Of a stretch of DNA of 64,000 nt, positions 11,250 to 21,750 are shown one piece after another. Below the pieces are notes generated by a model. That model was not told where the DNA came from. It ran no database searches and saw only the letters and a list, made by a program, of their open reading frames with translations. Position 1 is the stretch's first letter. The number at the start of each line of letters is the position of its first letter. A program made the position numbers and the translations under genes. Source of the DNA: Collybiopsis luxurians FD-317 M1 (Eukaryota > Basidiomycota > Agaricomycetes > Agaricales > Omphalotaceae); NCBI GenBank assembly GCA_000827265.1, contig KN834884.1, positions 10,767 through 74,766 of the forward strand, in the 5' to 3' direction.

Positions 11250-11806
11250 CTAAGTTGCGGTATTGGCGAGCTGTGGATGAGCTACGTATTGTTTATAACG
11301 GGTCTCTCGAGCCGCTCGGACACTGGATGTGATTGAAGGTGGACCTTCGTCGTCAGCATCGTTAGAGTCAATAAGTTGGGGAGCGCAGCCGCCGAGTCCT
11401 AGTGGACTGTCAAATACAGATCTATGCAGATACATCAGCGAGTGAAGAAACTGAATAAGAAAACCACATACTCGTTCCACCACTCTAAGGGTTCGTAATG
11501 TTCTCGTCATCTGGGATGTTTTCAGAGTAGTGGATGATGTTTGCGTAAAACTTGGGGTTGTCGAAGTGATCCTCGTCGCCATTCCATTTGTCAGTAACTG
11601 AGAGCATAAAACGAGCCTAATGACAGTGCATGAGTATGGAGATAAAAAATGAGCTGAAACGTACATGTATAGCTGCATACACGCACGATGAGTGACGGAA
11701 TCCGATTGGTACCAGCCGTTGTAAGCAGATGAGTGACCAGAGAAAATCGAATAGTATACCTAGTGTAAGCAGAACAACTCCTCGGCATTGACAGGCAACG
11801 ACTCAT
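11250..11806 (-). pseudogene. DUF6698-like agaricomycete protein, C-terminal fragment
   Basis: On the minus strand one frame gives DKWNGDEDHFDNPKFYANII and HYSENIPDDENITNP, then a stop. Shifting one base gives EWWNE, which splices (intron GTATGTGG...CATAG, about 11410-11460) to SVFDSPLGLGGCAPQLIDS and a polar tail ending at 11250. The order 'DNPxFYxNII ... WWNxxVF' resembles the C-terminus of the repeat-rich DUF6698 proteins of Agaricomycetes. That assignment is from memory of the pattern and is not certain. The frameshift before EWWNE and the missing N-terminal part argue for a pseudogene. Confidence 0.35.
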
Positions 11807-12297
11807 CGAATAGAAGGATATACATTAAGCAATGGATGACAACGGAACAGGCCCTATTCCACATCGCTGGGGTTAGCTTCATCTTGATTATATAGGAAGG
11901 CGGGATACTCACTGGCGGTAATGTGGATGCTATCAATCTTGTGTTGGAGTATATGCGAGATGGGAAAATGTAAACCTACTGTGGATCTCGATAGATTTGA
12001 GGTATGATAAGAGAAACTATGATAGAATTGGTCATGGCGTCGGCCTTCTCTTAATTATGCAGGAACGCTGGTCACTCGCAAGCTATCGGCTTGATCTATT
12101 CCAATTTGACTTGACAAAGAAACCTCCAGAAACTAGATTAGTCCAGGAGTCAGGAAAATTTAAAGATTCGCTCCATTGGCACTTCAAATTGGATTTATTG
12201 AGACCCAATTAAGTTTTAAATGAGACAAGTAACTTATCAATCAGGGACTAGGACTTCAAGACGCACTGGGCATGATATTCATCATCAACACAAATGA
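11807..12297. other. Gene-free stretch
   Basis: This lies downstream of the reductase gene. The plus-strand frame at 11997-12212 has no recognisable family. Nothing else is seen. Confidence 0.45.
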
Positions 12298-13891
12298 CTA
12301 CACATTTGCAACAGTAACTACTGGTTTTCCCACCGTCTCATGTCCGCTCACCAGCATGTTAATAATTGACTGGGGAACGTCGTCCCACGTTTCTCCAATG
12401 GTACTTTCCGTGCTCTGAAGCTTACCTTGCGCAACTAACGCTGGTACTTCTTGGAAGAAACGACCTCCGAACTCTGGAATGTAGTCTGGAACAAGGAAAC
12501 CTTCGATTTTTAGTCGTTTTTTCATAATTTGATAAGCATTCTAAAATTATTTAGTCCAATCAGGACGGGTCAGCTGTAGATCTTCAAGCAATACCTTGAG
12601 CTCGTAACGATTCCCATGAGGAACATTGTCTGTCCCTGATGTACCACAGATCTGGGGTATGGCGGGAGAAAGGTAAGATGATCATGACAATTCTTTTAGT
12701 TTGGAATGGCAAAAATACTTACCTTGAAACGGGCATGAGGGCGACTGTACGCAAGAGCAGCATCTAGCGCTTCAACCCTGACATTGTCCTAATATTTGGA
12801 TAGTATAAAAATACCCTCAGCTCCTGAGTCGATCAGTCAACTCACCCAAAATGCGTCAATCGGTCCATGTTGTTGAAGTGCCGACTCATAACTCTCTTTC
12901 TTATAGTTGAATGCCACATCCGCGCCAAGACTTTGCATGTGCTTGACCTTTGCATCGGATCCGGCAGATGCAATAACACGCATTCTATGTAACATTAGGA
13001 GACAACATTCAGCTGAAAAAAATTGATTGCATTGATAGTGTCAACCTACCCTTTCATTTTTGCCAGCTGGATCACAAGGCTTAAACTGGATTAGTTTTCT
13101 CTTCCTGAAAAAAGATGCTGGTCTTACCTGCCAACACTAGATGCCCCTGAAGAAACAAACAGAGTTTCTCCCTGTATAGGATAAGTCGTTGAAGTCCAAA
13201 GCACATAGATGGAGAGTTACTTTCCTCCTTGCCTTTGATAAGTCCCTCCATTCCAACAAAGGCTGTTAGGCCTGGAGTTCCCAGAATGTTTGTGTATTTA
13301 CTCAAAGGGTAAGCACCATTTGGATTGGGGACTGTCTGCAACGCCAAAGAGTCCATATCGAATGTTCTAGGAGCCCAATTGTCTGGCTTAAAATTGACTC
13401 AGCCTGGGAGATAATGAGTATAGTATATTAAAGTACAAGTATCTTACCTTCAACATATGGCTGCACTGTATAGGCCTCCCAAGGTGTTTGTCCATACATG
13501 TAATCTCCGACTTTGACTGTTTCTTTTTCAGAACAGATAACCACTATGAAGGCAAATGCCGCACTGCTAAGGATAAATAAATGACTTGAAAATTGAGGAA
13601 AAGAAAGGTTTTATGGGCTCCAACAATGTATGTGGTTGTGTAGCTTGTGATAGATGGATCGCGCATTTGCTCACACATAGCAGGTTCAGGACTTGAGAGG
13701 GCATAAATTTTCATCGCCATGAACTTGGCTTACCTCAAAACAAGTGTTTTAGTAAGAAATCCTCCATTCAACAGCACATTATTGACATTGATAGTATGCA
13801 AATTGTCAAGCACAATATGAGTTCCAGCCATGGGCAGGCCTGATTGGGGACGCTTGACAAAAACAATTCGAGGGTTTGCAATTGGTGACAT
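12298..13891 (-). CDS. NADP-dependent medium-chain reductase (alkenal/prostaglandin reductase-like)
   Basis: This is a zinc-independent MDR-family oxidoreductase that probably reduces activated C=C bonds using NADPH. ATG is at 13891 (MSPIANPRIVFVKRPQSG). Exons then give AMCEQMRDPSITSYTTTY, YGQTPWEAYTVQPYVE, RTFDMDSLALQTVPNP, GIPGLTAF-type text (ILGTPGLTAFVGME), the Rossmann loop VSSGASSVGS, VIASAGSDAKVKHMQSLGAD, and the C-terminal GFLVPDYIPEF...GKPVVTVANV. Two doubtful joints exist. Near 13600 the donor after VGA reads ATAAAA instead of GTAAAA. Near 13410 an in-frame TGA is avoided only if the acceptor AG five bases downstream is used (giving YVEVNFKPDN). It may be a freshly damaged gene. Confidence 0.7.
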
Positions 13892-15189
13892 TTTGAGATA
13901 TCCACTTGCAATATGGAGAGATATTTTGCTTTCTTGAATATATATCCTCATATAGCCTGGCCAGAAGATATCAGAGACTTCTCCGTGGACAACGCTATTC
14001 CCATGAAAGTTAGGTTAGCTTACCTACCATTTAGCTGGGTTCCCATGGCCAGATAACTGCATTACTTGACACATAGTGGGCCAATGCTAATGCGTGGCAG
14101 GACTTGTGCCCTTTTCAGTGACTGGAACAAATTACCTTGTGGATCCTGGATCATCAATCATCAATGTAATGAAAACTAACTAAAATTGTATAAATTGCGA
14201 AAATTAGATCAATTCAAAATTGCCTGCCTTGGATCAGGCACAGAATCATCAGAGCGGAAACTCGGCATTCCATTCCATGCACTTGTAATCTGCCAAACAG
14301 TCTGTACTTGTCTCAGTTTTACATTATATGGATTGAAATAAATATATGTTGTTAATATAAGCTTGTATTCATACTGTGAGCTTTTAATAGTATATTTAAT
14401 GGTGAACTGATGATGCAACCAAAGCTACTCTTGAAGTTATCTGCCATGGCAGATAACTCCAATGCCAAGTCCAATGGCACAATGCATGCACAGCATTTTG
14501 GACCTTCGGCACCCTTGTCATTTCATGACAAAGTGTGACTTTGAGAATGTGCCCCACATTGAATGTGTGAGGAGTGTGTGGGTTCTTATAACCAAGCTCA
14601 AAGATTATTTACATTACAACTACTTGGAGGTTTCGGGGGTCAAAATCTTACATAGTTCACTTGATAGGTTCATGCATATTGCATTGAGCCTATTCCTATA
14701 ACTGCATGAAGCATGGAAGAAAGATTAGCTCAGTAGGTGCATTCACCTGTGATCAATATTCAGAAGTGTTGAAATGATATTAGTGCTTACATCTATCATC
14801 ATGAGTAGATCATCTGATCAATATGGACTATAATTAGTACTTACACTGATCTGATCAATCACATATATTGTTTCATATTTGTATGTAGTTGATCACTCAT
14901 TAGATTGTATATTACAGCTCTTTCATAGCTACATTTATGCTATTTGTTGATCTATCTACATATGTCAAATACTATGCTGTACAACATATGAACCATTACT
15001 TATACCTGTCAGTAGTCATACTCTGGGGTTCATTATGTTCCAATATATTATGTACTACATGTTTTGGGGTACAATATATGTTGTTATAGGGTTTAGTAGC
15101 TTTAGTATAAATACTGTAGCTCAACTCATATTACAGACAATTCACATAGTTTCTCAACTACTTGAATACTAGCTTATCCACAAGCTCTC
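13892..15189. other. AT-rich intergenic, possible LTR remnant
   Basis: It contains a 22-bp perfect palindrome (14436-14457; half-site GTTATCTGCCA). A TATAAATA box near 15110 is followed by a start-like region just before the retroelement RT fragment. The 14710-15180 part could be a decayed LTR of that element, but I found no matching second copy. Confidence 0.35.
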
Positions 15190-15208
15190 TCTATATGAAC
15201 CTTCTAGT

Positions 15209-16887
15209 GTGAGCTATCAATTGAAATGGTTTTGCATGGTAAAGAAAGATGGAAAGAGTCTTCAACTCGTCCATAGTCTGGAACCATTAAATAAGGTAAT
15301 GATTCAACATTCAGGAATTCCACCTGCAACAGCTGATGTTGCAAGACATTTCACTGGACATGCATGCAGAGGAACCCTAGACATGTATGTTGGATATGAT
15401 GAATGACTGTTGCATGTTACCTCAAGAGATTTGACAACTTTCCAAATGCCATTTGGTCTGCATAGGCTAGTTAAACTACCTATGGGATGGACTAATTCAG
15501 TACCCATTTTCCATGATGATGTTACCTATATTTTATGGGATGAAATTCCTCACATCACATGGCCCTATGTTGACAATGTTCCAGTTAGAGGACCGCTGAC
15601 TCAATATGAGCTACCTGGTGGGGATATGAAACCATTCCATGGAATTCAGGTATCTGTTGATTTGTGTGGGAACACTTTGAAAACTTGAATTGCATTGTTC
15701 AACACATTAAATATGCTGGTGGAACCTTTTCAGGTATCAAGGCATACCTTTGTTGTGAAGAGACAATAGTTGTTGGACATAAGTGTACTTATGAAGGGCA
15801 AATGCTGGAAGATAAAATTGCTGAAGTTGTTCTGAGTTGGCCTAGGTGCAGGGACAAGACCAAAGTTAGAGCTTTCCTTAGTACTGTTGGACAACTTTGA
15901 ATGTTTATTGAAAATTATGCAAAGAAAGCACAACCATTAACCAAGCTGACAAGTAATATGCCATGGGAATGGGGTGCTGCTCAAGAAATAGCAATGGATA
16001 TATTAAAAGAAGGTGTACAAAATGTGCCAGCCTTGCGGCCTCTCAATTATGATTGGGACATATATCTTTTCATTGATACATCATATAAAGTGGTCAGTTG
16101 GTATCTCTACCAAAGGGACCCTAATGACCTCAAAAAGAAATGCTATTGCTATTTTGGATCATTGACATTAAATGAGCGAGAAGCAAGATTCTCACAGGCT
16201 AAATGTGAACTATATGGTTTGAAACTGGCATTAGAAGCAAGTTATTATCAACTTTATGGATGCAGATGTTTGACTGTGGAAACAGATGCTAGTTATATCA
16301 AAGGAATCCTAGACCATCCAAGTTGTGGACCAAATGCAACCATTAATCAATGGATTGAGGATATTCAAAAGTATCAATTTGAGCTGGTCCATATTAAAGG
16401 ACTTAAGCATGGCTCAGACAGACTCTCATGTATCACTCCTGGGGGTTGGCAGCCACCACGCCTGCCTATAAATCCCAAAGATTATGTAGATGAGAATAAT
16501 GGGGAACCAATTACCTTTAGGATGGCCAAAGGAGTCACTGAAGTGCCTTATGAATTTGATGAATTCAAGCATGAAATTGATACAAGAAGTGGATATTTGA
16601 CTACCAGTCCTGTGTTAGATGAGTTGGACTTGCAAGAATTTATTGATGAAGAATGTATGTTCAAGTTCAAGCATGATAAATTGTATGAAGACAAAGGCAT
16701 GAAAATGTCTGTCTTTCACAAGACTCTCCTACCCAAAGAGGGAGGCCAGTTTAAAAAGGAAAATCCATATTCACTAAAGCACTGTTCTGAGGCTGGAAAT
16801 GAAATGGATAACCTTTTACCTTTAATTAAGGAATGCATCTTGATCTGGAAATGGACAAGATCTCAGATTGGTCTGAAAAAGAGATAA
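15209..16887 (+). pseudogene. E1 reverse transcriptase / RNase H remnant
   Basis: RT text includes KWFCMVKKDGKSLQLVHSLE, LTTFQMPFGLHRLVKLPMGW and YVDNVPV, the last replacing the catalytic Y-[IV]-D-D with YVDN. The thumb/connection includes GHKCTYEGQ and KVRAFLSTVG. RNase H-like text lies in 15901-16887 (YLFIDTSYKVVSWYLYQRDP, EARFSQAKCELYGLKLAL, VETDASYIKGIL). The loss of the second catalytic Asp alone would inactivate it. Confidence 0.8.
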
Positions 16888-18312
16888 CTTCCTTTATTAG
16901 GAAGGCCAAGAAATTCTTTGTTGATGATAAAGGTAGATTGTATCATAGGAGGCCTGATGATGAAAGTCAGCCCCAATTGGTAGTCAATTGTGATAAGTGA
17001 ATGCAAATGCTCCATTTGGCACATGATAGTCTGGGACATAAAGGTGTATTTGCAACTCAAGAATTAATTGAGAAACAATTTTGGTGGCTCGACTTGCAGA
17101 AAGATGTACAGTGGTATGTCTCTTCTTGTCAAGCATGCCAGGATCATCAAATGAGACTTATTTGAATGCTGCCTGTGTTGACACATACACCTTCTTTATT
17201 TCAAAAGGTCCATGTTGATACAATGATTATTTCTCCAGCCAGTAATGGTTGCCAATATCTCGTACATGGAAGGGATCCTTTATCTTCTTGGTCAGAAGCT
17301 AGGTCCATTAAGCATGAGAATGTGCATACTTTAGGTGAATGGTTCTTTGATGATATTATCTGTCAGTGGGGATGTCCAGAGGAAGTTGTAACAGATAATG
17401 CTCTGCAGATGAAAGCAATGCTTGAATAGTTACAGGATAAATATGGAATATGAGGTATTTGTATTTCCCCATACAATTTGCAAGCCAACAGAAAAATAGA
17501 AAGGGCACATTTAGACTTATGACAGGCTGTGGTCAAAGTGACTGGAGGGGATGTGGCTAAATGGTCCTATTTCTTAAAAATGGTTTTATAGGCTGACTGA
17601 GTAACTCCACAAAAGGGTTTCAGGTGTTCACCATACTTCTTGGTAATGGGAGCAGAACCACTTTTGCCTTTCAATATAGTTAAGTCTACATGTCTGGTAA
17701 ACCCTCTGAATTGTGTGCTTTCAAGAGAGGAACTTATTGGCTATTGTGCTCAAGCCCTGTCCAAACATAGAACATTTGTTTTAGCCATGATGAATTGAGT
17801 TGATGAGACTAAATGTCAAAATCTTCAATTGTTTGAACTAAAATATAGGAACACCATTAAGGACTGGAATTTCAAACCAGGACAATTGGTCCAGGTTAGG
17901 AATTCTGGTATAGAAAAGAATCTAGATAGAAAAATGTATCCTCAATATTGTGGTCCAATGATAGTGATCCACTGAACAAAAGAGGGAGCATATATCATAG
18001 CGGAGATGGATGGAACAGTTATCAAGGAAAAGGTTGCTGCTTTCTGAGTCTTACTGCACGTGGCTCAATATGAACCAATTGTTTTGCCTGATAACATCCA
18101 TGAGTTAATTGATTTAAATGTGGAACAACTAGATGCATTAGTAGAAGATTTAGATGAAGAACCTAACATTTGGAAAGATGACCAATATTCGATGCAATTC
18201 CACATTTACACCTTCCAATTGTGGAGGGGGTGGACTTCAATGAAATCAAAGATGATGAGTGGGATTGGCAGGAAACAGATGATGTTAATGAAGGAGGGTT
18301 TGATGATTAATG
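16888..18312 (+). pseudogene. E1 integrase and C-terminal remnant
   Basis: The HHCC zinc-binding region is visible (HLAHDSLGHKG ... CQACQDHQ) near 17010-17150. Core text follows: VHVDTMIISP, EEVVTDNALQ and ISPYNLQANRKIERAHLDL. TGA interrupts at several Arg positions, and TAG replaces expected Trp and Gln near 17590 and 17427. The C-terminal acidic tail (IKDDEWDWQETDDVNEGG) ends at 18312 after a frame change. Confidence 0.72.
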
Positions 18313-18335
18313 GTTAAAAATGTTTTTTTTTAATT

Positions 18336-18436
18336 GTCCATACTGAGGATCGAACTCAGATCACCCTGCCAATATTGAAACAACTCATAGGAGCAATAAC
18401 AAGTTATAGGTGTCTTTACCATTAGACAATATGGAC
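18336..18436 (-). ncRNA. tRNA-like sequence 1
   Basis: On the minus strand GTCCATA (5') pairs perfectly with TATGGAC (3') as a 7-bp acceptor stem. A D-arm-like TTGTCTAATGGTAAAGAC follows, and the T-arm CTGAG-TTCGATC-CTCAG is perfect. The middle is about 25 bases too long, as in an intron-containing tRNA, but I cannot draw a clean anticodon stem. There is no T-run terminator downstream on the sense strand. It may be a tRNA pseudogene or a tRNA-derived SINE head. Confidence 0.45.
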
Positions 18437-18926
18437 ATAAAAGAGCTCGATGACATAAATAGAGAATCCAGATTGACAGGATTCACCATTTATGAATCAA
18501 GAAAATGAAATTATTATAAGTCTAGTTAGCAGGTATGGTCCATAGCTGGAATTGAACCCAATCTGCTCGGAAAATATGAGTTTTTGACTCTCATTGTGAT
18601 GAAGGAGTTGTAACCATTTGACTATATGAACTCCTTGATTCTTTGAAGAAAATGAAGAAGGTGCCTTTAAATAGGGACCTATCTTCGAAGGATAAAAGTT
18701 CAAGTTCAGACTGAAGTTACATGGCAACTGCAATTCTCATTGGTTTACAAGTTATACTAGCTGTGAACTGTATAGGAATGAAGGGTAAACAATTATAAAC
18801 CCCACTGTAACTCAGCCATATGAAGCAATTAAGTGACAAAAGTAATGGGATCTCTATAAAGAGGGACCATGAACAAGAAATGAATAACTAAGGAGAATAA
18901 AACAGGAAAGGTCCAATAGGAAATCT
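18437..18926. other. Repeat-rich spacer with second tRNA-like sequence
   Basis: Apart from the tRNA-like segment at 18538-18631, this AT-rich spacer shows nothing I can assign. Confidence 0.4.
18538..18631 (-). ncRNA. tRNA-like sequence 2
   Basis: On the minus strand GTTCATA pairs with TATGGAC (one G-T wobble). A D-arm-like TAGTCAAATGGTTACAAC and a decayed T-arm (GGGTTCAATTCC) are present. It aligns end to end with tRNA-like sequence 1 about 200 bp away in the same orientation, so the two appear to derive from one ancestor by duplication and decay. Confidence 0.4.
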
Positions 18927-19345
18927 TTAAGTGGAAACATCAGAAGAAGTATTGGAATCATCAGTTTCCATAGTGGAAATGGGAGGTTCAGAAATGGGAA
19001 CCTTGGCAGTTGCATCAAATGCATTATTGTCAATGGGACTGGATTTTGAGAAAGATGCTTCCTTTTCAGCTGTCATATGGTGGATGATTTCATTGTTGCC
19101 TCTCTTAATATTGAAATGCAAAGTGAGAATTTTGAAGACAGTATTGGAAATTCAATGACTAGCCTGCGCACAATCAGCATGGACCCTAGCCAGATGAGTC
19201 TCCTGAATGGCCTCAACATGATGAAAATTGAGAATTGCATTAAGGTTCTTCTGCAGAAAATTTCTCATTTTGTTAAGATTGGTAGATGAGATACTATCAA
19301 GTAATTTTTGAGAAGCTGGATCAAGGTGCTCCTGGCGTTGGTCTG
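18927..19345 (-). pseudogene. 3' part of repeat-associated gene H, split by chromovirus E2
   Basis: After an acceptor TTTCCAG at about 19345, one minus frame reads QRQEHLDPASQKLLDSISS, then NFLQKNLNAILNFHHVEAIQ, a TGA, ILTLHFNIKRGNNEIIHHM and a Thr/Ser-rich end at 18927 (TDDSNTSSDVST). The rest of the gene lies on the other side of E2 at 26232-27790 in the same orientation. Joining the two sides after removing E2 and one TGCAC keeps the frame. The product is unknown, with helical and low-complexity composition. Confidence 0.5.
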
Positions 19346-19462
19346 GAAAGTAAAAGAAAATGATCAGAATGATTTAAGGGAACATATAGGAAATAAAAGG
19401 GAACAGATAAAACAATGAAAAAGGATGACGGAAGGATGAACATTAGATATGTCCTTCTGCAC

Positions 19463-20109
19463 TGTTGTGACACTGGTACTTATATCATTTTCTCACCCCT
19501 ATTTTTCACTTTCTTCACACACTTGTTCACATGATCGCATTTATGATACACCATCATTCCATTCCAATATTCCAATACTTCTTTGATACATCACACTTCC
19601 ATCTTCTTTCCACATGATTCCACTGCCTCTCTTTCTATTCGCTTTATCATCCGCTTGCTTCTCGCCAAGACAATTCCTAATCCTTACTATTATGATTCCT
19701 AATCCCTTTCTCGCACTATCACCCTTTCATTGTTCTTTCATGTACAACCACATATATCTTCACTTTCTTCTTCTCGCACTGTCGCTTTTATTGTTCTTTC
19801 CTTTCTATTCTCCAACTCATATAAATAGGCCTGTAGATAGCTCCTAGTTCCCCATCTCAACCTCTTGGTCTTTGGGGACTAGGTATGTGTTTGTATCTTT
19901 GCTCACACCCTATATTGACTTGGTCTTTGGGGACTAGTTTGATATCCTTTGATCATTGTGATTGGCCCTCTGAGCTATCACCATCATTGAGATCCCTTAT
20001 TCTTTATATTGTGCTTGAGCTTGCATCACTGCCTGTGCTTGACGCTCGCTCTGCGCTAGTGTCTGTGCTTCATATCTGTGCCATTGCCTTGTCTCTTGTC
20101 TCCACAACA
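19463..20109 (+). repeat. 5' LTR of E2
   Basis: It starts TGTTGTGACACTGG and ends CCACAACA. A TATAAATA-like box (CATATAAATAGGC, about 19820) marks the U3/R region. It aligns to the 3' LTR at a constant offset of 6117 with no indel. The primer-binding site should start at 20110 (TTAGGTTGAGATCTC). I could not match it to a tRNA 3' end. Confidence 0.93.
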
Positions 20110-20629
20110 TTAGGTTGAGATCTCATACTCGTACCATCAGCTCTCTCACTGATCCTATGAGGAGTGGACATCAGACTTACCCGATCCTCCACCTCTAGTT
20201 GCCATCACATCTTACAGAGCCACCTTTGACTGCTCTGCACTCTACCATGCATTTAACACCCATAGCAACTGTGACATACACTGAATTGTACCATCCAACC
20301 AAGCTGAACCAGGATACTGGGCTGACTGTGATGAGAACCTGTGCCCTAACCGCTACCTACTCAGCATATCGATACCAGAAAATGTTTCTGAAAACAGAAG
20401 ATTCATACACATCCCTGTGATCACTCCATCTGCATCCCAAGCTGCATCCCGAGCACCATCTAGAGTACCATCCAGAGTAGGATGAATTTCAAACCCTACT
20501 AGTACCAGAGCATCCCCTGCATACATACCTGCCACTCTTCCATTTGTTGAACAAGAACCTGCTCACAAACCTAAACCCAAATCTGAAGCTGAATCCAATC
20601 ACATTGAATTAGAGTCCCCCAAAACTGAA

Positions 20630-21748
20630 ATGTCCAACATAACTCTTGCTGATCTCACTAAAGCCATAAAGGATCTGGCCGACAGCCAGAACACCCTCAA
20701 AAACATTGTCGCCGACATGGCTTGCCATTCCAACTCCAATAAAGGAGTCAGCAAACCTCAGAACTATGATGGGAAATGCAGTGATGATGCCCGACACTTC
20801 TTAGCTGCCTTTGAACTATGGGCTCAAGGGATTCCTGCATTAGTGCCTGGCAATGTCAACACTATCATGGCTGCCATATCCTTCCTTGAAGGAGACGATG
20901 CCATTTGGGCTACCCCCATTGCAGAAAATATCACTCAGGTCAACTCCCAGACCCAGGGAGTCACCCTCACCTATGCTGACTGGAATGCATTCAAAGCGGC
21001 ATTCAAGGCTTGCTTTGAAACTGCAGACACTGTAGCAGATGCCAAGGAAAGTCTGAAACACCTATGGCAAGGAAGGAACACTGTTGCCCACTATGCCGCC
21101 ACCTTCAAACAGCATGCCTCTCGCACTGGCTATTCCAATGAGGACCTCCGAGACTGTTTCTATGAACACCTTGCAGATCAAATCAAGGATGCTCTAGTAG
21201 CATCCCAAGCCAACACCAATTTGCTGAAAGACCTCATTGACGAAGCCATCCACATTGACAACTGACAGGTCTCCCATGCCAGGGAAAAAGGGAAGTTCAT
21301 TGTAAATACCCCCACTACCACTGCCTTCAACCCAGCCCCATTCATTGCCCCTACCAGAGACCCCAATGCCATGGAAGTTGATGCAACCACCACACGTTGC
21401 ACTGCCGAAGAGTATCACAGCTTCATGGCTGGGAAATGCTACGGTTGTGGATCCAGAGCTCATTGTAAGGTCAATGGACACCATGAGCGAGATGTCTGCA
21501 ATCACTGTGGACTCACAGGACATTTGGCTAATGTCTGCTGTCATAAGTTCATGGGTATTAAAGGACAAGGAACCTTCTGCACTGCTGCAGCCACCTCCAG
21601 TACCCCAGAACTGTCCACTTCTACCATTGCTGCTGCCACCTCTGCGCCTCCTTCTTTCACTGCTGATTTTGCCCAAATTCTCCAACAATTAAATGCCAAT
21701 CAACAAGTGCTAGCTGCTCAAATTGCTGAACTCTGCCAGAATTTTTAA
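20630..21748 (+). pseudogene. E2 gag (capsid and zinc knuckles)
   Basis: The start MSNITLADLTKAIKDLADSQ leads to a capsid-type helical region (FLAAFELWAQGIPALVPG, FKAAFKACFETAD, YAATFKQHASRTGYSNEDL). One TGA at 21263-21265 interrupts it, where relatives carry Arg or Gln after an Asn. The frame then continues with AMEVDATTTRCTAEEY and two Cys/His boxes: C-Y-G-C with H and C downstream, and the canonical CNHCGLTGHLANVC (C-x2-C-x4-H-x4-C). The normal end is TAA at 21746-21748. The gag core is otherwise intact. Confidence 0.88.
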
Positions 21749-21750
21749 AG

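Larger units (their letters stand above)
15190..18312 (+). mobile_element. Decayed Ty3/gypsy-type retroelement E1 (pol only)
   Basis: RT, RNase H and integrase remnants run in order, but gag and protease are missing and no LTR pair is visible. Nearly all internal stops are TGA where the family has Arg, for example GYDE*LL, TVGQL*MF, KYGI*GI and HLDL*QA. There is also one TAG at a Gln-like position and one at a Trp position. A frameshift lies near 15600-15660 and another near 18190. The subtype differs from E2: the RT has the PMGWTNSVPIFHDDVTYIL text of a common agaricomycete lineage, and I see no chromodomain at its end. Confidence 0.8.

Noticed and set aside
21194..21688. Long minus-strand open frame, Ser/Gly-rich
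   Set aside because: It is antisense to E2 gag and has the composition expected of a shadow frame.
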